Origin: Croceivirga lutea | GTDB lineage: Bacteria; Bacteroidota; Bacteroidia; Flavobacteriales; Flavobacteriaceae | Length of the DNA stretch: 64,000 nt | NCBI RefSeq assembly: GCF_014235875.1 | Contig: NZ_JACJUK010000009.1 | Span: 62,001 to 126,000, forward strand | Direction: 5' to 3' | Shown here: positions 1-8,574 of the stretch, in pieces | Position numbering within the stretch: the stretch's first letter is position 1 | How the letters are laid out: each line of letters starts with the position of its first letter | Made by a program: the position numbers and the translations under genes | Notes under the pieces: model-generated | Databases searched by the model: none | The model's input: the letters and a program-made list of their open reading frames with translations, nothing else | Told to the model about the DNA's origin: nothing

Positions 1-724
1 ATCTTCAACATACGACTTTAAAGGTTTTGAATTGGATACGTTAGTTAGTGAAGTCACTGGTCTAAACCGAATTAAATACCACCGAGATAGACCCTTTGAA
101 AAAGAAATAACCTATCAAAACTATTTTTACCCAAAAGATACTGTAGAAATACCTGCGGCTTATATTGTAAAGAAAGGTTGGCAAGGGGTAATTGAAAGAT
201 TAGAAGCCAATCAAATTGAATTTTTAACTGCTGATATAGATACTACATTACTACTAGAATCTTACCAAATATCAGATTACAAAACCTACAGTAAGCCTTA
301 TGAAGGTCACTACCCACATTACAACACCACAGTAAACACTGAACTAAAAAAGGTTAAAGTGGCAAAAGGAGATATACTTATACCTACCAATCAAAAAGGA
401 ATACGCTATTTATTAGAGACCCTTGAACCCATAGCCCCAGATTCTTTTTTCAATTGGAATTTTTTTGATACCATATTGCAACGTAAAGAAGGGTTCTCCC
501 CTTATGTTTTTGAAGATTTAGCCTATGATATTTTAATTAAAAATCAGGTTTTAAGAGATAGCTTTATTTCTAAAAAAGAAAAAGATTCTGAGTTTGCTAA
601 AAACTGGTATAGCCAATTACATTGGGTCTTTGAGAATTCAAAGTATAGTGAAGCTGCTTATTTACAATACCCTGTTTATAGAGTTCCTAGAGGTTCTAAT
701 GCTCAGAGTTTTCTTTTGAAGTAA
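1..724 (+). CDS. M14-family zinc carboxypeptidase, C-terminal part (5' truncated by window edge)
   Basis: The reading frame is already open at base 2, so the gene begins upstream of the window; the TTG at 32 is not a convincing start. About 240 C-terminal residues are visible. They resemble the C-terminal region of secreted flavobacterial M14 metallopeptidases, with an APDSFFNWNFFD stretch, a GFSPYVFED stretch and a final YPVYRV segment. The zinc-binding and catalytic part would be in the missing N-terminal half, so activity cannot be judged here. The 3' end overlaps the end of the convergent Nudix gene by 29 bases. The family assignment is from recognised sequence character, not from catalytic residues. 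Confidence 0.65.
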   Translation, partial: SSTYDFKGFELDTLVSEVTGLNRIKYHRDRPFEKEITYQNYFYPKDTVEIPAAYIVKKGWQGVIERLEANQIEFLTADIDTTLLLESYQISDYKTYSKPYEGHYPHYNTTVNTELKKVKVAKGDILIPTNQKGIRYLLETLEPIAPDSFFNWNFFDTILQRKEGFSPYVFEDLAYDILIKNQVLRDSFISKKEKDSEFAKNWYSQLHWVFENSKYSEAAYLQYPVYRVPRGSNAQSFLLK

Positions 725-1316
725 ATTCATTTTCTTCAAAAAGAATTTTGATATTATTATAAGAGTTTTTTAGCGCTTTTTGGGTTTTTCTAGGGCCTTT
801 CCATTTTACCTTAGTTATACCCTCATTCAACTGGGGTTTTAACTTACCATTAAAGCTAGTAGTCATGCTATACCAATAAGTTTCCTTTAGTTTTAAAACA
901 CCTCCCCTTTTAAATACATGGTACGTTTTTGTTAAAAAACATTCAATTGATAGGCCTGTAACACAGGTTTCCTCTTCAACTTCGCGTATTGCAGCATCTT
1001 CAATAGCTTCGCCTTTATCTAATTTACCTTTAGGTAAATCCCATTTATCATTTCTATAAATAAAAAGAATTTTACCTTTTTCATTTGTAACCTTTCCACC
1101 GGCAGCAACTACTCTTGGAATATATTGGCAAAAAATATTCATTAGTTCCTCAATATTAGCATGATAGATGTAAGCCTCTTTGAATCTTTTTTTTTGCAAT
1201 CCTTCAATTGCATTAAAAATAGAATCACGGTCTAATGAGAAAACTTTTTTAGCGTGATCTTGTGGTGGTTGATCTGTTAAGAAAAGTGGCAACTCATTTA
1301 CAAAAACTTTATACAT
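696..1316 (-). CDS. Nudix hydrolase
   Basis: This 206-residue protein has a clear Nudix box: G97, E103 and REVEEE at 111-116. The glycine normally near the end of the box is C118 here. Nudix enzymes hydrolyse nucleoside diphosphates linked to another moiety, using Mg2+ held by the REUXEE glutamates. Residues 1-65 form an N-terminal extension before the Nudix fold, and the substrate cannot be inferred. The ATG at 1314-1316 lies only 7 bases from the divergent pyrE ATG. The 3' end overlaps the carboxypeptidase gene on the other strand. Confidence 0.88.
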   Translation of the reverse strand: MYKVFVNELPLFLTDQPPQDHAKKVFSLDRDSIFNAIEGLQKKRFKEAYIYHANIEELMNIFCQYIPRVVAAGGKVTNEKGKILFIYRNDKWDLPKGKLDKGEAIEDAAIREVEEETCVTGLSIECFLTKTYHVFKRGGVLKLKETYWYSMTTSFNGKLKPQLNEGITKVKWKGPRKTQKALKNSYNNIKILFEENEFTSKENSEH

Positions 1317-1323
1317 TTACACA

Positions 1324-1965
1324 ATGATTTTAGATAAAGAGAGCGCCAAAAAAACGGCCGAACTTCTGCTACAAATAAATGCAATTAAACTGAATCCTGA
1401 AAATCCGTTTACATGGGCTTCAGGCTGGCATTCACCAATTTATTGTGATAATAGAATAGCACTATCTTTTCCGCAAATTCGTAATTTCCTTAAAGAACAG
1501 CTAACCAAGCAAGTAGAGCATCTTTATGGTAAGCCAGATGTGATTGCAGGTGTAGCAACAGGTGCCATTGGCATTGGTGTTTTAGTAGCCGAAGCTTTAG
1601 GTTTACCCTTTATTTATGTTAGACCTGAGCCAAAATCGCACGGTAGAAAAAATCAAATTGAAGGTTTATTAAAACCCAATCAAACAGTTGTAGTTATCGA
1701 AGACCTCATAAGTACTGGTAAAAGTAGCCTTAATGCGGTAAAAGCCCTAGAAGATGCTGGTGCAAACGTTAAGGGTATGGTGGCTATTTTTACCTATGGA
1801 TTTGAAATTGCAACTAAAAATTTTAAAGAAAGTAATACAGAACTTTATACCCTTAGCAACTACGAAAACCTTCTTACCTTAGCCGAAGAAACTGGGTATA
1901 TTAATAAAGAACAAGCAGCCACTTTAGGTAAATGGCGCTTAGACCCCCAAAACTGGAAAATATAA
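1324..1965 (+). CDS. pyrE: Orotate phosphoribosyltransferase
   Basis: This 213-residue protein has the usual PyrE length. The PRPP-binding motif VVVIEDLISTGKS spans residues 122-134, and the conserved WASGWHSPIY segment spans 31-40. The enzyme joins orotate to PRPP to form OMP in de novo pyrimidine synthesis, in the cytosol, as a dimer. It is followed after 6 bases by an SRPBCC-family gene, probably co-transcribed. The start codon is separated from the divergent Nudix start by 7 bases, so its promoter must lie inside the Nudix coding region. Confidence 0.95.
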   Translation: MILDKESAKKTAELLLQINAIKLNPENPFTWASGWHSPIYCDNRIALSFPQIRNFLKEQLTKQVEHLYGKPDVIAGVATGAIGIGVLVAEALGLPFIYVRPEPKSHGRKNQIEGLLKPNQTVVVIEDLISTGKSSLNAVKALEDAGANVKGMVAIFTYGFEIATKNFKESNTELYTLSNYENLLTLAEETGYINKEQAATLGKWRLDPQNWKI

Positions 1966-1971
1966 TTAAGC

Positions 1972-2370
1972 ATGCATTTAGAGACCGATAAAAAAGTACT
2001 CAATAAGAGTAAAAAAGAGGTATTCAATTTTTTAACAGAAGTGAATAATTTTGAAAAGTTGATGCCAGATAACATTGCCAAGTTTGAGGTATTGGATGAA
2101 GAAACCTTTAGATTTGCTCTTAGTGGAATGCCAGAAATTGTGTTACAAAAAAAAGAGGCCATTCCACATTCAAAAGTTGTTTTAGGTGCTGCAAGTTCTA
2201 AATTACCCTTTACACTAACGGCTAACATTATTGAAATTTCAGCTGACACTAGTGAAGTTGATTTATCTTTTGAAGGGGAATTTAATAGCATGATGGCCAT
2301 GATGATTAAAGGTCCTATCACCAAATTCATGGGAACCCTTATCCAAAACATGGATAAAATAGGTCAATAA
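1972..2370 (+). CDS. SRPBCC (START-like) family protein
   Basis: This 132-residue protein has the helix-grip pattern of SRPBCC proteins: an N-terminal strand, KSKKEVFNFLTEVNNFEKLMP at about 13-33 matching the first helix and turn, then alternating strands and a long C-terminal helix ending KFMGTLIQNMDKI. The family binds hydrophobic ligands in an internal cavity; the ligand here is unknown. It lies 6 bases after pyrE and probably shares its transcript. Its end overlaps the convergent birA end by 7 bases. Confidence 0.75.
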   Translation: MHLETDKKVLNKSKKEVFNFLTEVNNFEKLMPDNIAKFEVLDEETFRFALSGMPEIVLQKKEAIPHSKVVLGAASSKLPFTLTANIIEISADTSEVDLSFEGEFNSMMAMMIKGPITKFMGTLIQNMDKIGQ

Positions 2371-3086
2371 ATAAATTCAATTTCTTTAAAAGCATAAGAT
2401 TGAAGTTCGCCATCAGGCATTTCAACAATTAGGTTACCATTGCTAATTACTTCTGTTATAATTCCTAGAAATTGATTTCCTAACTTGTCTACATAATGCT
2501 CCTTTGTTTTAAAATGAAACAAATTCTGTTGATAGCGTTCCAAGATAGTTTCTGGATTAAAATTGTCAAATTCTAATTTTAAATTGGTAAAAATCTCTAC
2601 TAACAATTCATCTAGATTAAAATCTTGGCCAGTTACTAGAGAAACAGATGTTGCTTTTGGTTGATTTTGAAATATTTTTTGATTGACATTCAGACCAATT
2701 CCTACAATACTTTTAGCAATGTAACTGCCTTGAAGCATGTTTTCTATTAGAATACCGCATAATTTTTGATTTCCTGACATAATGTCGTTTGGCCATTTAA
2801 CTTTCAAATTTGGCACATTACGATTATTTAAAGCATTGTAAACTGCCAAAGAAGCAATCATATTCAAATAAAATGCATTCCTAATTTCGAAACCATCAAA
2901 CAAACGCAATACACTAAACATAAGGTTTTTACCCGCTTCTGAATTCCATTGATTACCACGCTGCCCCCTACCCTTTAATTGATAATCACAACTGACAATG
3001 GTATAATTTTCAACATCATTTTTTCGAATTAAATCCTTTAAATAATCGTTAGTGGAATCGATGGCATTAAGTTTGATTAATTTCAA
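2364..3086 (-). CDS. birA: Biotin--[acetyl-CoA-carboxylase] ligase, monofunctional
   Basis: At 240 residues this is the short form of biotin protein ligase. The biotinyl-AMP loop GRGQRGNQW is at 39-47 and the KWPND motif at 97-101. There is no N-terminal helix-turn-helix, so it should biotinylate the carboxylase carrier protein without acting as a biotin repressor. A short C-terminal SH3-like domain follows. The gene is divergent from rsfS and convergent with the SRPBCC gene. Confidence 0.92.
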   Translation of the reverse strand: MKLIKLNAIDSTNDYLKDLIRKNDVENYTIVSCDYQLKGRGQRGNQWNSEAGKNLMFSVLRLFDGFEIRNAFYLNMIASLAVYNALNNRNVPNLKVKWPNDIMSGNQKLCGILIENMLQGSYIAKSIVGIGLNVNQKIFQNQPKATSVSLVTGQDFNLDELLVEIFTNLKLEFDNFNPETILERYQQNLFHFKTKEHYVDKLGNQFLGIITEVISNGNLIVEMPDGELQSYAFKEIEFIY

Positions 3087-3155
3087 GGCATTGTAAGTTT
3101 AAAGTTCTTTAAGAACGTAATGTTAAAAACAAAAGCCGACAAACCAAAAAAGTAA

Positions 3156-3163
3156 TAAATTTG
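3156..3163 (+). promoter_or_regulatory. Putative Bacteroidota -7 element for the rsfS-ftsH operon
   Basis: TAAATTTG matches TAnnTTTG, the -7 consensus of the Bacteroidota primary sigma factor. It ends 22 bases before the rsfS ATG. The matching -33 TTG is weak. Confidence 0.5.
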
Positions 3164-3185
3164 TAAAAAATTATAAAGTTTTTGA

Positions 3186-3560
3186 ATGCAGAAACAAAAA
3201 GCTAGTGCAGACGAACTTATTTCATTGATAATTAGTGGTATTGAAGAAGTAAAAGGTCTTAATATTAATTTGTTAGATTTAAGAGAAATAGAAAACACAG
3301 TCTGCGACTATTTTATAATCTGTAATGGTACCTCAAACACTCACGTAAATGCCATTGTTTCTTCAGTACAAAAAATAGTGAGTAAAGCCATTAAAGATAA
3401 ACCTTGGCATGTAGAGGGTTCAGAAAATGCAGAATGGGTATTAATGGATTACGTAAACGTTGTGGTTCACGTATTTCAAAAACAAGCAAGAGAATATTAC
3501 GATATCGAAGGGCTTTGGGGAGACGCAAAGTTCACCATGGTAGAAAGCAGCTATAATTAA
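3186..3560 (+). CDS. rsfS: Ribosome silencing factor
   Basis: This 124-residue protein has the RsfS (Iojap/DUF143) core: a DLR-x-C-DYFIICNGTSNTHVNAI segment around residues 35-60 and a WVLMDYVNVVVHVF segment around 84-97. The conserved PWHVEG sequence is also present. RsfS binds ribosomal protein uL14 and blocks subunit joining when nutrients are scarce. It is the first gene of a run with ftsH 5 bases downstream, a common arrangement in Flavobacteria. Confidence 0.93.
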   Translation: MQKQKASADELISLIISGIEEVKGLNINLLDLREIENTVCDYFIICNGTSNTHVNAIVSSVQKIVSKAIKDKPWHVEGSENAEWVLMDYVNVVVHVFQKQAREYYDIEGLWGDAKFTMVESSYN

Positions 3561-3565
3561 GAAAA

Positions 3566-5575
3566 ATGTCAAACGAAAATAATCAGAATACAAGTCCTAA
3601 AAAACCACGCTTTAGTAGTTGGTGGATATACGGTGTAATTTTTGCACTAGTAATAGGGTTTCAAATATTTGGAAGCAGTGCCTTTACAAACACTGAAAAA
3701 ACAACAACATCTGAATTACAAGAGTTTTTAAGAAATGGAGATATTTCTAAAATTGTTGTAATTAAAAATAGAGGTCAAGCCAAAGTTTACCTAACTGAAG
3801 CTGCCCTAAAGAAAGATGTACATCAAAACGTAAGCGAAAAACCGTTATTACCTTCTACAGCAGCTGTTCCGCAGTATGTGCTAGACTATGGTGACCTACA
3901 GATTTTTCAGAATGAGATTAACAAAATTAAAACCGAAAATAGTTTAGACACTATTGTTGAATTTGATACAGAATCTAACATTCTAGGAGATTTACTTCTT
4001 TCCTTATTACCATTTGCATTAATTATAGGTATTTGGATATATCTAATGCGCAGAATGTCTAATGGAGCTGCCGGTGGAGCTGGCGGTCAAATTTTCAACA
4101 TAGGCAAATCTCGAGCCAAACTTTTTGATGAAAAAACAGACACTAGAACATCTTTTAAAGATGTAGCAGGATTAGAAGGTGCAAAAGAAGAAGTTCAAGA
4201 AATTGTAGAATTTCTAAGAAACCCAGATAAGTACACTTCTTTAGGTGGTAAAATTCCTAAAGGTGCGCTTTTGGTTGGCCCTCCAGGAACAGGTAAAACG
4301 CTTTTGGCTAAAGCCGTTGCTGGTGAAGCTAAGGTACCTTTCTTCTCACTTTCTGGTTCAGATTTTGTGGAAATGTTCGTTGGTGTAGGTGCTTCAAGGG
4401 TTAGAGACTTATTTAAACAAGCTAAAGATAAATCTCCTGCAATCATTTTTATTGATGAAATTGATGCCATTGGTCGAGCTCGTGGTAAAAACAATTTTAC
4501 CGGTTCTAATGATGAAAGAGAAAACACCTTAAACCAACTTTTAACTGAGATGGATGGTTTTGGTACAAATACTAATGTAATTGTTTTAGCGGCTACCAAC
4601 CGCGCAGATGTGCTAGATAAAGCCTTAATGCGTGCTGGTAGATTTGATAGACAGATTTATGTTGACCTACCAGACATTAGAGAACGTAAAGAAATTTTTG
4701 AGGTTCATTTAAGACCAATTAAAACAGCAGAAACGCTTGATTTAGACTTTTTAGCAAAGCAAACGCCAGGTTTCTCAGGTGCTGATATTGCTAACGTTTG
4801 TAATGAGGCCGCATTAATTGCTGCACGTAAAGAGCGTAAAGCGGTAACAAAGCAAGATTTCTTAGATGCCGTTGACCGTATAGTTGGAGGTTTAGAAAAG
4901 AAAAATAAAATAATAACTCCTGAAGAAAAGAAAACTATTGCTTTTCATGAAGCAGGCCACGCCACTGTTAGTTGGATGTTAGAGCATGCAGCTCCTTTAG
5001 TTAAAGTTACTATAGTGCCTAGAGGACAATCTTTAGGAGCAGCATGGTATTTGCCAGAAGAACGTTTAATTGTTCGCCCAGAACAAATGTTAGACGAAAT
5101 GTGTGCAACCATGGGTGGTAGAGCAGCTGAAAAAGTAATTTTCAATAAAATTTCTACAGGCGCTTTAAGTGATTTAGAAAAAGTCACCAAACAAGCAAGA
5201 GCCATGGTTACTATCTATGGTTTAAATGAAAAGCTTGGAAACATTACTTATTACGATTCTTCTGGTCAAAATGAGTATGGCTTTACAAAACCCTATAGTG
5301 AAGAAACTGCTCAACGTATTGATGAGGAAATTTCAATTATTATAGAAAAACAATACCAAAGAGCAATTCAATTATTAGATGACAACAAGGATAAATTAAC
5401 TGAACTTGCCGAAAGACTATTAGACAAGGAAGTTATATTTAAAGATGATTTAGAGAAAATCTTTGGTAAAAGACCATTTGACAAAGAAGAAGAAGAAACC
5501 TCTAAAATTAATGGTGTAGCTAAATCAGAATCTACAGAAGAAAAAGAGGAACAAGAAGAACAAGAGTCTAAATAG
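3566..5575 (+). CDS. ftsH: ATP-dependent zinc metalloprotease FtsH
   Basis: This 669-residue protein has two N-terminal membrane segments (about 18-36 and 144-162) flanking a periplasmic domain. An AAA+ module follows with Walker A GPPGTGKT at 238-245, Walker [11 protein letters not shown] and the RAGRFDR arginine-finger region. The zinc site is HEAGH at 461-465. The C-terminal tail is very rich in Glu and Lys, as in other flavobacterial FtsH. It degrades misfolded membrane proteins and some soluble regulators as a membrane-anchored hexamer. It lies between rsfS and a LUD-domain gene in one operon. Confidence 0.97.
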   Translation: MSNENNQNTSPKKPRFSSWWIYGVIFALVIGFQIFGSSAFTNTEKTTTSELQEFLRNGDISKIVVIKNRGQAKVYLTEAALKKDVHQNVSEKPLLPSTAAVPQYVLDYGDLQIFQNEINKIKTENSLDTIVEFDTESNILGDLLLSLLPFALIIGIWIYLMRRMSNGAAGGAGGQIFNIGKSRAKLFDEKTDTRTSFKDVAGLEGAKEEVQEIVEFLRNPDKYTSLGGKIPKGALLVGPPGTGKTLLAKAVAGEAKVPFFSLSGSDFVEMFVGVGASRVRDLFKQAKDKSPAIIFIDEIDAIGRARGKNNFTGSNDERENTLNQLLTEMDGFGTNTNVIVLAATNRADVLDKALMRAGRFDRQIYVDLPDIRERKEIFEVHLRPIKTAETLDLDFLAKQTPGFSGADIANVCNEAALIAARKERKAVTKQDFLDAVDRIVGGLEKKNKIITPEEKKTIAFHEAGHATVSWMLEHAAPLVKVTIVPRGQSLGAAWYLPEERLIVRPEQMLDEMCATMGGRAAEKVIFNKISTGALSDLEKVTKQARAMVTIYGLNEKLGNITYYDSSGQNEYGFTKPYSEETAQRIDEEISIIIEKQYQRAIQLLDDNKDKLTELAERLLDKEVIFKDDLEKIFGKRPFDKEEEETSKINGVAKSESTEEKEEQEEQESK

Positions 5576-5591
5576 TTGTAGTAAATCTTTA

Positions 5592-6203
5592 ATGGGTGTA
5601 TTTGATAGACTTTTTGGAGGAGGAAAAAAGAAGATTTCTAAAGAAGAATTAGAAACCCGTGGTGAGCACGCCACGGGTTTAAATATACCTGTAGACGAAA
5701 AGTTTACAATTAACTTCACTAAAAACGGAGGTAAATTTATCTACTGCGAAAATTTTAACGAAGTACTTGATGGTTTGAACAACATAGTTTCAGAAAACAA
5801 TTGGCAAAACCATCTTTTTTACACACTAGATGATAATTTAAAAGAACGGTTCGTAAACGAAAAACTTCCATTCACATCTTTAAGAAAAGAAAGTGACATA
5901 TTTTTTACCACTTGCGAGAACCTAATAGCCCATAACGGCTCTATTTTGGTTTGCTCTCATCAAATTAAAGAACATAAATTAACAGAGTTGCCCACCAATC
6001 TTATTGTATTTGCGACAACTAGTCAGTTAATTGACTCTATTAGTGAGGCTTTAAAAGAAATTAAGAATAAATACAAAACACGCATACCAGATAATATTAC
6101 TGCCTTAAAGCATTTTCAATTATCCGATGAAAATAAAAATGACTTTCTATCTTACGGCAGCGCGTCTAAAAATATATATCTTTTACTTCTAGAAGATTAC
6201 TAA
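5592..6203 (+). CDS. LUD-domain protein (LutC/YkgG-like)
   Basis: This 203-residue protein begins MGVFDRLFGGGKKK and carries a LUD-like fold with the segments FFTTCENLIAHNGSILV and LIVFATTSQLI. LUD proteins include LutC, which takes part in lactate oxidation, but this flavobacterial version stands alone between ftsH and cdsA with no lutA or lutB nearby, so the lactate role should not be transferred. It sits 16 bases after ftsH and 4 bases before cdsA, clearly in the same operon. The function is unknown. Confidence 0.72.
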   Translation: MGVFDRLFGGGKKKISKEELETRGEHATGLNIPVDEKFTINFTKNGGKFIYCENFNEVLDGLNNIVSENNWQNHLFYTLDDNLKERFVNEKLPFTSLRKESDIFFTTCENLIAHNGSILVCSHQIKEHKLTELPTNLIVFATTSQLIDSISEALKEIKNKYKTRIPDNITALKHFQLSDENKNDFLSYGSASKNIYLLLLEDY

Positions 6204-6207
6204 CAAA

Positions 6208-7011
6208 ATGCGTGAATTTTTACGAAGGTCCTTAACAGGGGTTATTTATGTTGTTTTACTACTCTCTGCTGTATTCTTAAGTACAGATGCTTACGATTTT
6301 TTATTTATGGCCTTTGGTCTTGGCTGTATATACGAGTTTAAACGTATGGTTAGAATTAAAGGGTATTACATATTCATGGCTTATCTTTTAATCTGGTGGC
6401 TATTCATATATTTTCTTGAAGACACCTTACTTGTAAACATATTGATGGCAATAACGCTTGCCGTAGATTTAGCCCTACTCGCCTATTTATTTTCACCCCA
6501 ACAACGGAGTTTTAATCAAGTACAAAAATTTCTTATTGCACTAATATACATTGGAGGAGGATGTATTTTTTTAACTAAGATTCCGTACAATAATGACGTT
6601 TTTGCTAAATATTTAATTACAGGAATTTTTATTTTAATATGGGTTAATGATACCTTTGCATATGTTGTGGGTAAATTGTTGGGTAGAACAAAATTGTATC
6701 CTGAAATATCACCAAAGAAAACCGTAGAAGGTTCATTAGGTGGCTTGGTTTTTGCTTTAGGCGCAGCGTATCTTATATCTATATATGTAGATATTCTCAA
6801 TGCCAAAAATTGGTTAATTCTTGCACTTGTGGTAGTTATCATGGGAAGTTTAGGAGACTTATTAGAGTCTAAATTTAAACGAGTGGCAGGTGTTAAAGAT
6901 AGCGGTGCAATTTTACCAGGACATGGTGGTATTTTAGATAGATTAGATAGTTTATTGTTTGCGGCCCCATTTGCTTACTTTACATTAAAACTTATTCTGT
7001 ATGTTTCATAA
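6208..7011 (+). CDS. cdsA: Phosphatidate cytidylyltransferase (CDP-diacylglycerol synthase)
   Basis: This 267-residue integral membrane protein has about seven to eight hydrophobic segments. The C-terminal CDS signature runs from GDLLESKFKR through KDSGAILPGHGGILDRLDS, which carries the Mg2+-binding Asp residues. It makes CDP-diacylglycerol from phosphatidate and CTP in the inner membrane. The next gene, psd, overlaps it by 11 bases, so both phospholipid enzymes are coupled. Confidence 0.95.
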   Translation: MREFLRRSLTGVIYVVLLLSAVFLSTDAYDFLFMAFGLGCIYEFKRMVRIKGYYIFMAYLLIWWLFIYFLEDTLLVNILMAITLAVDLALLAYLFSPQQRSFNQVQKFLIALIYIGGGCIFLTKIPYNNDVFAKYLITGIFILIWVNDTFAYVVGKLLGRTKLYPEISPKKTVEGSLGGLVFALGAAYLISIYVDILNAKNWLILALVVVIMGSLGDLLESKFKRVAGVKDSGAILPGHGGILDRLDSLLFAAPFAYFTLKLILYVS

Positions 7012-7663
7012 AGAAGGGCAAAAAATCATCCTTATTACATTCGTTATTGTTTCCGCAATAATAATAGCCGCACAATATTATGTTCCTATTGAATGGTTAA
7101 AGTACCTTTTGCAAATAGCTGCCATAGTAATTTTAATTTTAATTCTTCAATTCTTTAGAAATCCAACGAGAAAAGTAACTCCCTCTTTTGATGAGATTTT
7201 AGCCCCTGTTGACGGAAAAGTTGTTGTTATTGAAGAAGTGGAAGAAGAGGAGTATTTTAAAGGAAAACGAAAACAGGTGAGCATATTTATGTCACCAATT
7301 AATGTTCACGTTACCAGATATCCTGCTAGCGGAACAATAACATATTCTAAATACCATCCAGGTAAATATTTGGTTGCATGGCATCCTAAATCAAGTACGG
7401 AAAATGAACGCACCACGGTGGTGCTAAGAACTCCAAAATTTGGAGAAATACTTTACCGCCAAATAGCTGGAGCACTTGCACGTAGAATTGTAAATTATGC
7501 AAAAGAAGGTGAAAGTGTAACACAAGGAACAGACGCGGGATTTATTAAATTTGGCTCTAGAGTTGATGTTTTTCTTCCGTTAGACAGTAAAATTTCTGTA
7601 AAAATTGGCCAAAGGGTAATTGGCGCTAAAACGTGTATCGCATCGGTTGCTGATAATGAATGA
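7001..7663 (+). CDS. psd: Phosphatidylserine decarboxylase (short form)
   Basis: This 220-residue protein has an N-terminal hydrophobic hairpin (about 8-46) and a decarboxylase domain. The FGSRVDVFLP segment near residue 186 holds the Gly-Ser self-cleavage site that yields the pyruvoyl prosthetic group in short-form PSDs. INVHVTRYPASG is also typical. It converts phosphatidylserine to phosphatidylethanolamine. Its start lies inside cdsA (11-base overlap), and its last codons overlap the start of the ACBP-like gene. Confidence 0.93.
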   Translation: MFHKEGQKIILITFVIVSAIIIAAQYYVPIEWLKYLLQIAAIVILILILQFFRNPTRKVTPSFDEILAPVDGKVVVIEEVEEEEYFKGKRKQVSIFMSPINVHVTRYPASGTITYSKYHPGKYLVAWHPKSSTENERTTVVLRTPKFGEILYRQIAGALARRIVNYAKEGESVTQGTDAGFIKFGSRVDVFLPLDSKISVKIGQRVIGAKTCIASVADNE

Positions 7664-7922
7664 GAATAGTTTAGATAAAAAGTTTAATGAGGCTGTTGCA
7701 TATGTAAATAGCTATACAAACCCATTACCAGCGGATTTGTTACTTAAACTTTATGCATATTACAGAATAGCAAATAAAAACTTTAATCACCCTGGCAGTA
7801 AAACACCTCTAATTAACGCTTTTAAGGCTAATGCAATGATTCAAGCAAAAAATGTTTCTATTGAAGAAGCTATGCAATGCTATATTGATATTGTTGAAAA
7901 AGAACTCAAAAGCGTTCGTTAA
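7656..7922 (+). CDS. Acyl-CoA-binding protein (ACBP) homologue
   Basis: From the ATG at 7656 this encodes 88 residues. That start overlaps the psd stop by 8 bases, fits translational coupling, and gives the normal ACBP length; the in-frame upstream start at 7620 only adds an arginine-rich stretch inside psd. The protein has the four-helix ACBP pattern with LLLKLYAYYRIAN, SKTPLINAFKANA and SIEEAMQCYIDIVE. ACBPs hold long-chain acyl-CoA in the cytosol, which fits its place after two phospholipid genes. Its end overlaps the convergent RDD gene by 4 bases. Confidence 0.82.
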   Translation: MNENSLDKKFNEAVAYVNSYTNPLPADLLLKLYAYYRIANKNFNHPGSKTPLINAFKANAMIQAKNVSIEEAMQCYIDIVEKELKSVR

Positions 7923-8521
7923 GAGTCAATATCTACCACCCTAGTTTTTGAAATGGTATCGTGCCATCCTCTTGGTTCACCACCTAAGAAAGAAAACGCC
8001 TCAAAAGGTATAAACCTGCAAATTGAACGAAGCAAAATAGTGCTTACATCTGGTCTTTCACCATCTTCTGTAACTACCTTAGTTTTTGTAAAAAATTTTC
8101 CAATAGAGCGTCCAGATACACTTTCTATAAAGCTATAGTATATAAAGCCAATCACAAACCCAAATAGGTATTGGATAATTTTGTTTTCTAAGGCCATTTC
8201 TAAATCATAGTATTGTTCTGGTGCTATTACCATCCATAAGGCACCTAACAAAGCCCCAAAAAGACCGCCCAGACCTAAAAGAACAATTCTATCAATAAAA
8301 TAATTAGCAAAGCGCTTACTCGCAGTTACATCATAAACCTTATTGGAATTAGAATAGGTGTATTCAGGTTTATTAGTGATAGAAGTAATTTCTGAAAAAT
8401 TATCACAAGAAACACTAAAATCAGCAAATTCATTAGTTAGACTACAAACTAGACCTCTTTCTAAATCTAATTTTTTGTTGTCACATTTTTTGCAGAATTG
8501 TAGGTGTTGATCTCTGGTCAT
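7919..8521 (-). CDS. RDD-family membrane protein with Cys-rich N-terminus
   Basis: This 200-residue protein has three hydrophobic segments in an RDD domain (about 68-190), including SKRFANYFIDR and GRSIGKFFTKTKVV. Before the membrane part, residues 1-45 hold C10, C13, C26 and C39 in a CxxC-x12-C-x12-C pattern. This could bind zinc and resembles the N-terminus of other flavobacterial RDD proteins. RDD proteins are linked to ion or solute transport in some bacteria, but the role here is unknown. Confidence 0.8.
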   Translation of the reverse strand: MTRDQHLQFCKKCDNKKLDLERGLVCSLTNEFADFSVSCDNFSEITSITNKPEYTYSNSNKVYDVTASKRFANYFIDRIVLLGLGGLFGALLGALWMVIAPEQYYDLEMALENKIIQYLFGFVIGFIYYSFIESVSGRSIGKFFTKTKVVTEDGERPDVSTILLRSICRFIPFEAFSFLGGEPRGWHDTISKTRVVDIDS

Positions 8522-8574
8522 TTCGATTTGGTTTATAATCCAAACGAAAAAAACTAAAAATTCATATATAAATT

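Noticed and set aside
1860-2351. A 163-codon minus-strand frame over the end of pyrE and the SRPBCC gene
   Set aside because: Both plus-strand genes are recognised families here; the minus-strand product matches nothing and has no start context.
5592-6203. Lactate-utilisation role for the LUD-domain protein
   Set aside because: There are no lutA or lutB genes beside it, and its position between ftsH and cdsA is typical of the solitary flavobacterial version.
7620-7655. Upstream start for the acyl-CoA-binding protein
   Set aside because: The extra 12 residues are basic, lie inside psd and are absent from the family; the ATG at 7656 overlaps the psd stop as expected for coupling.
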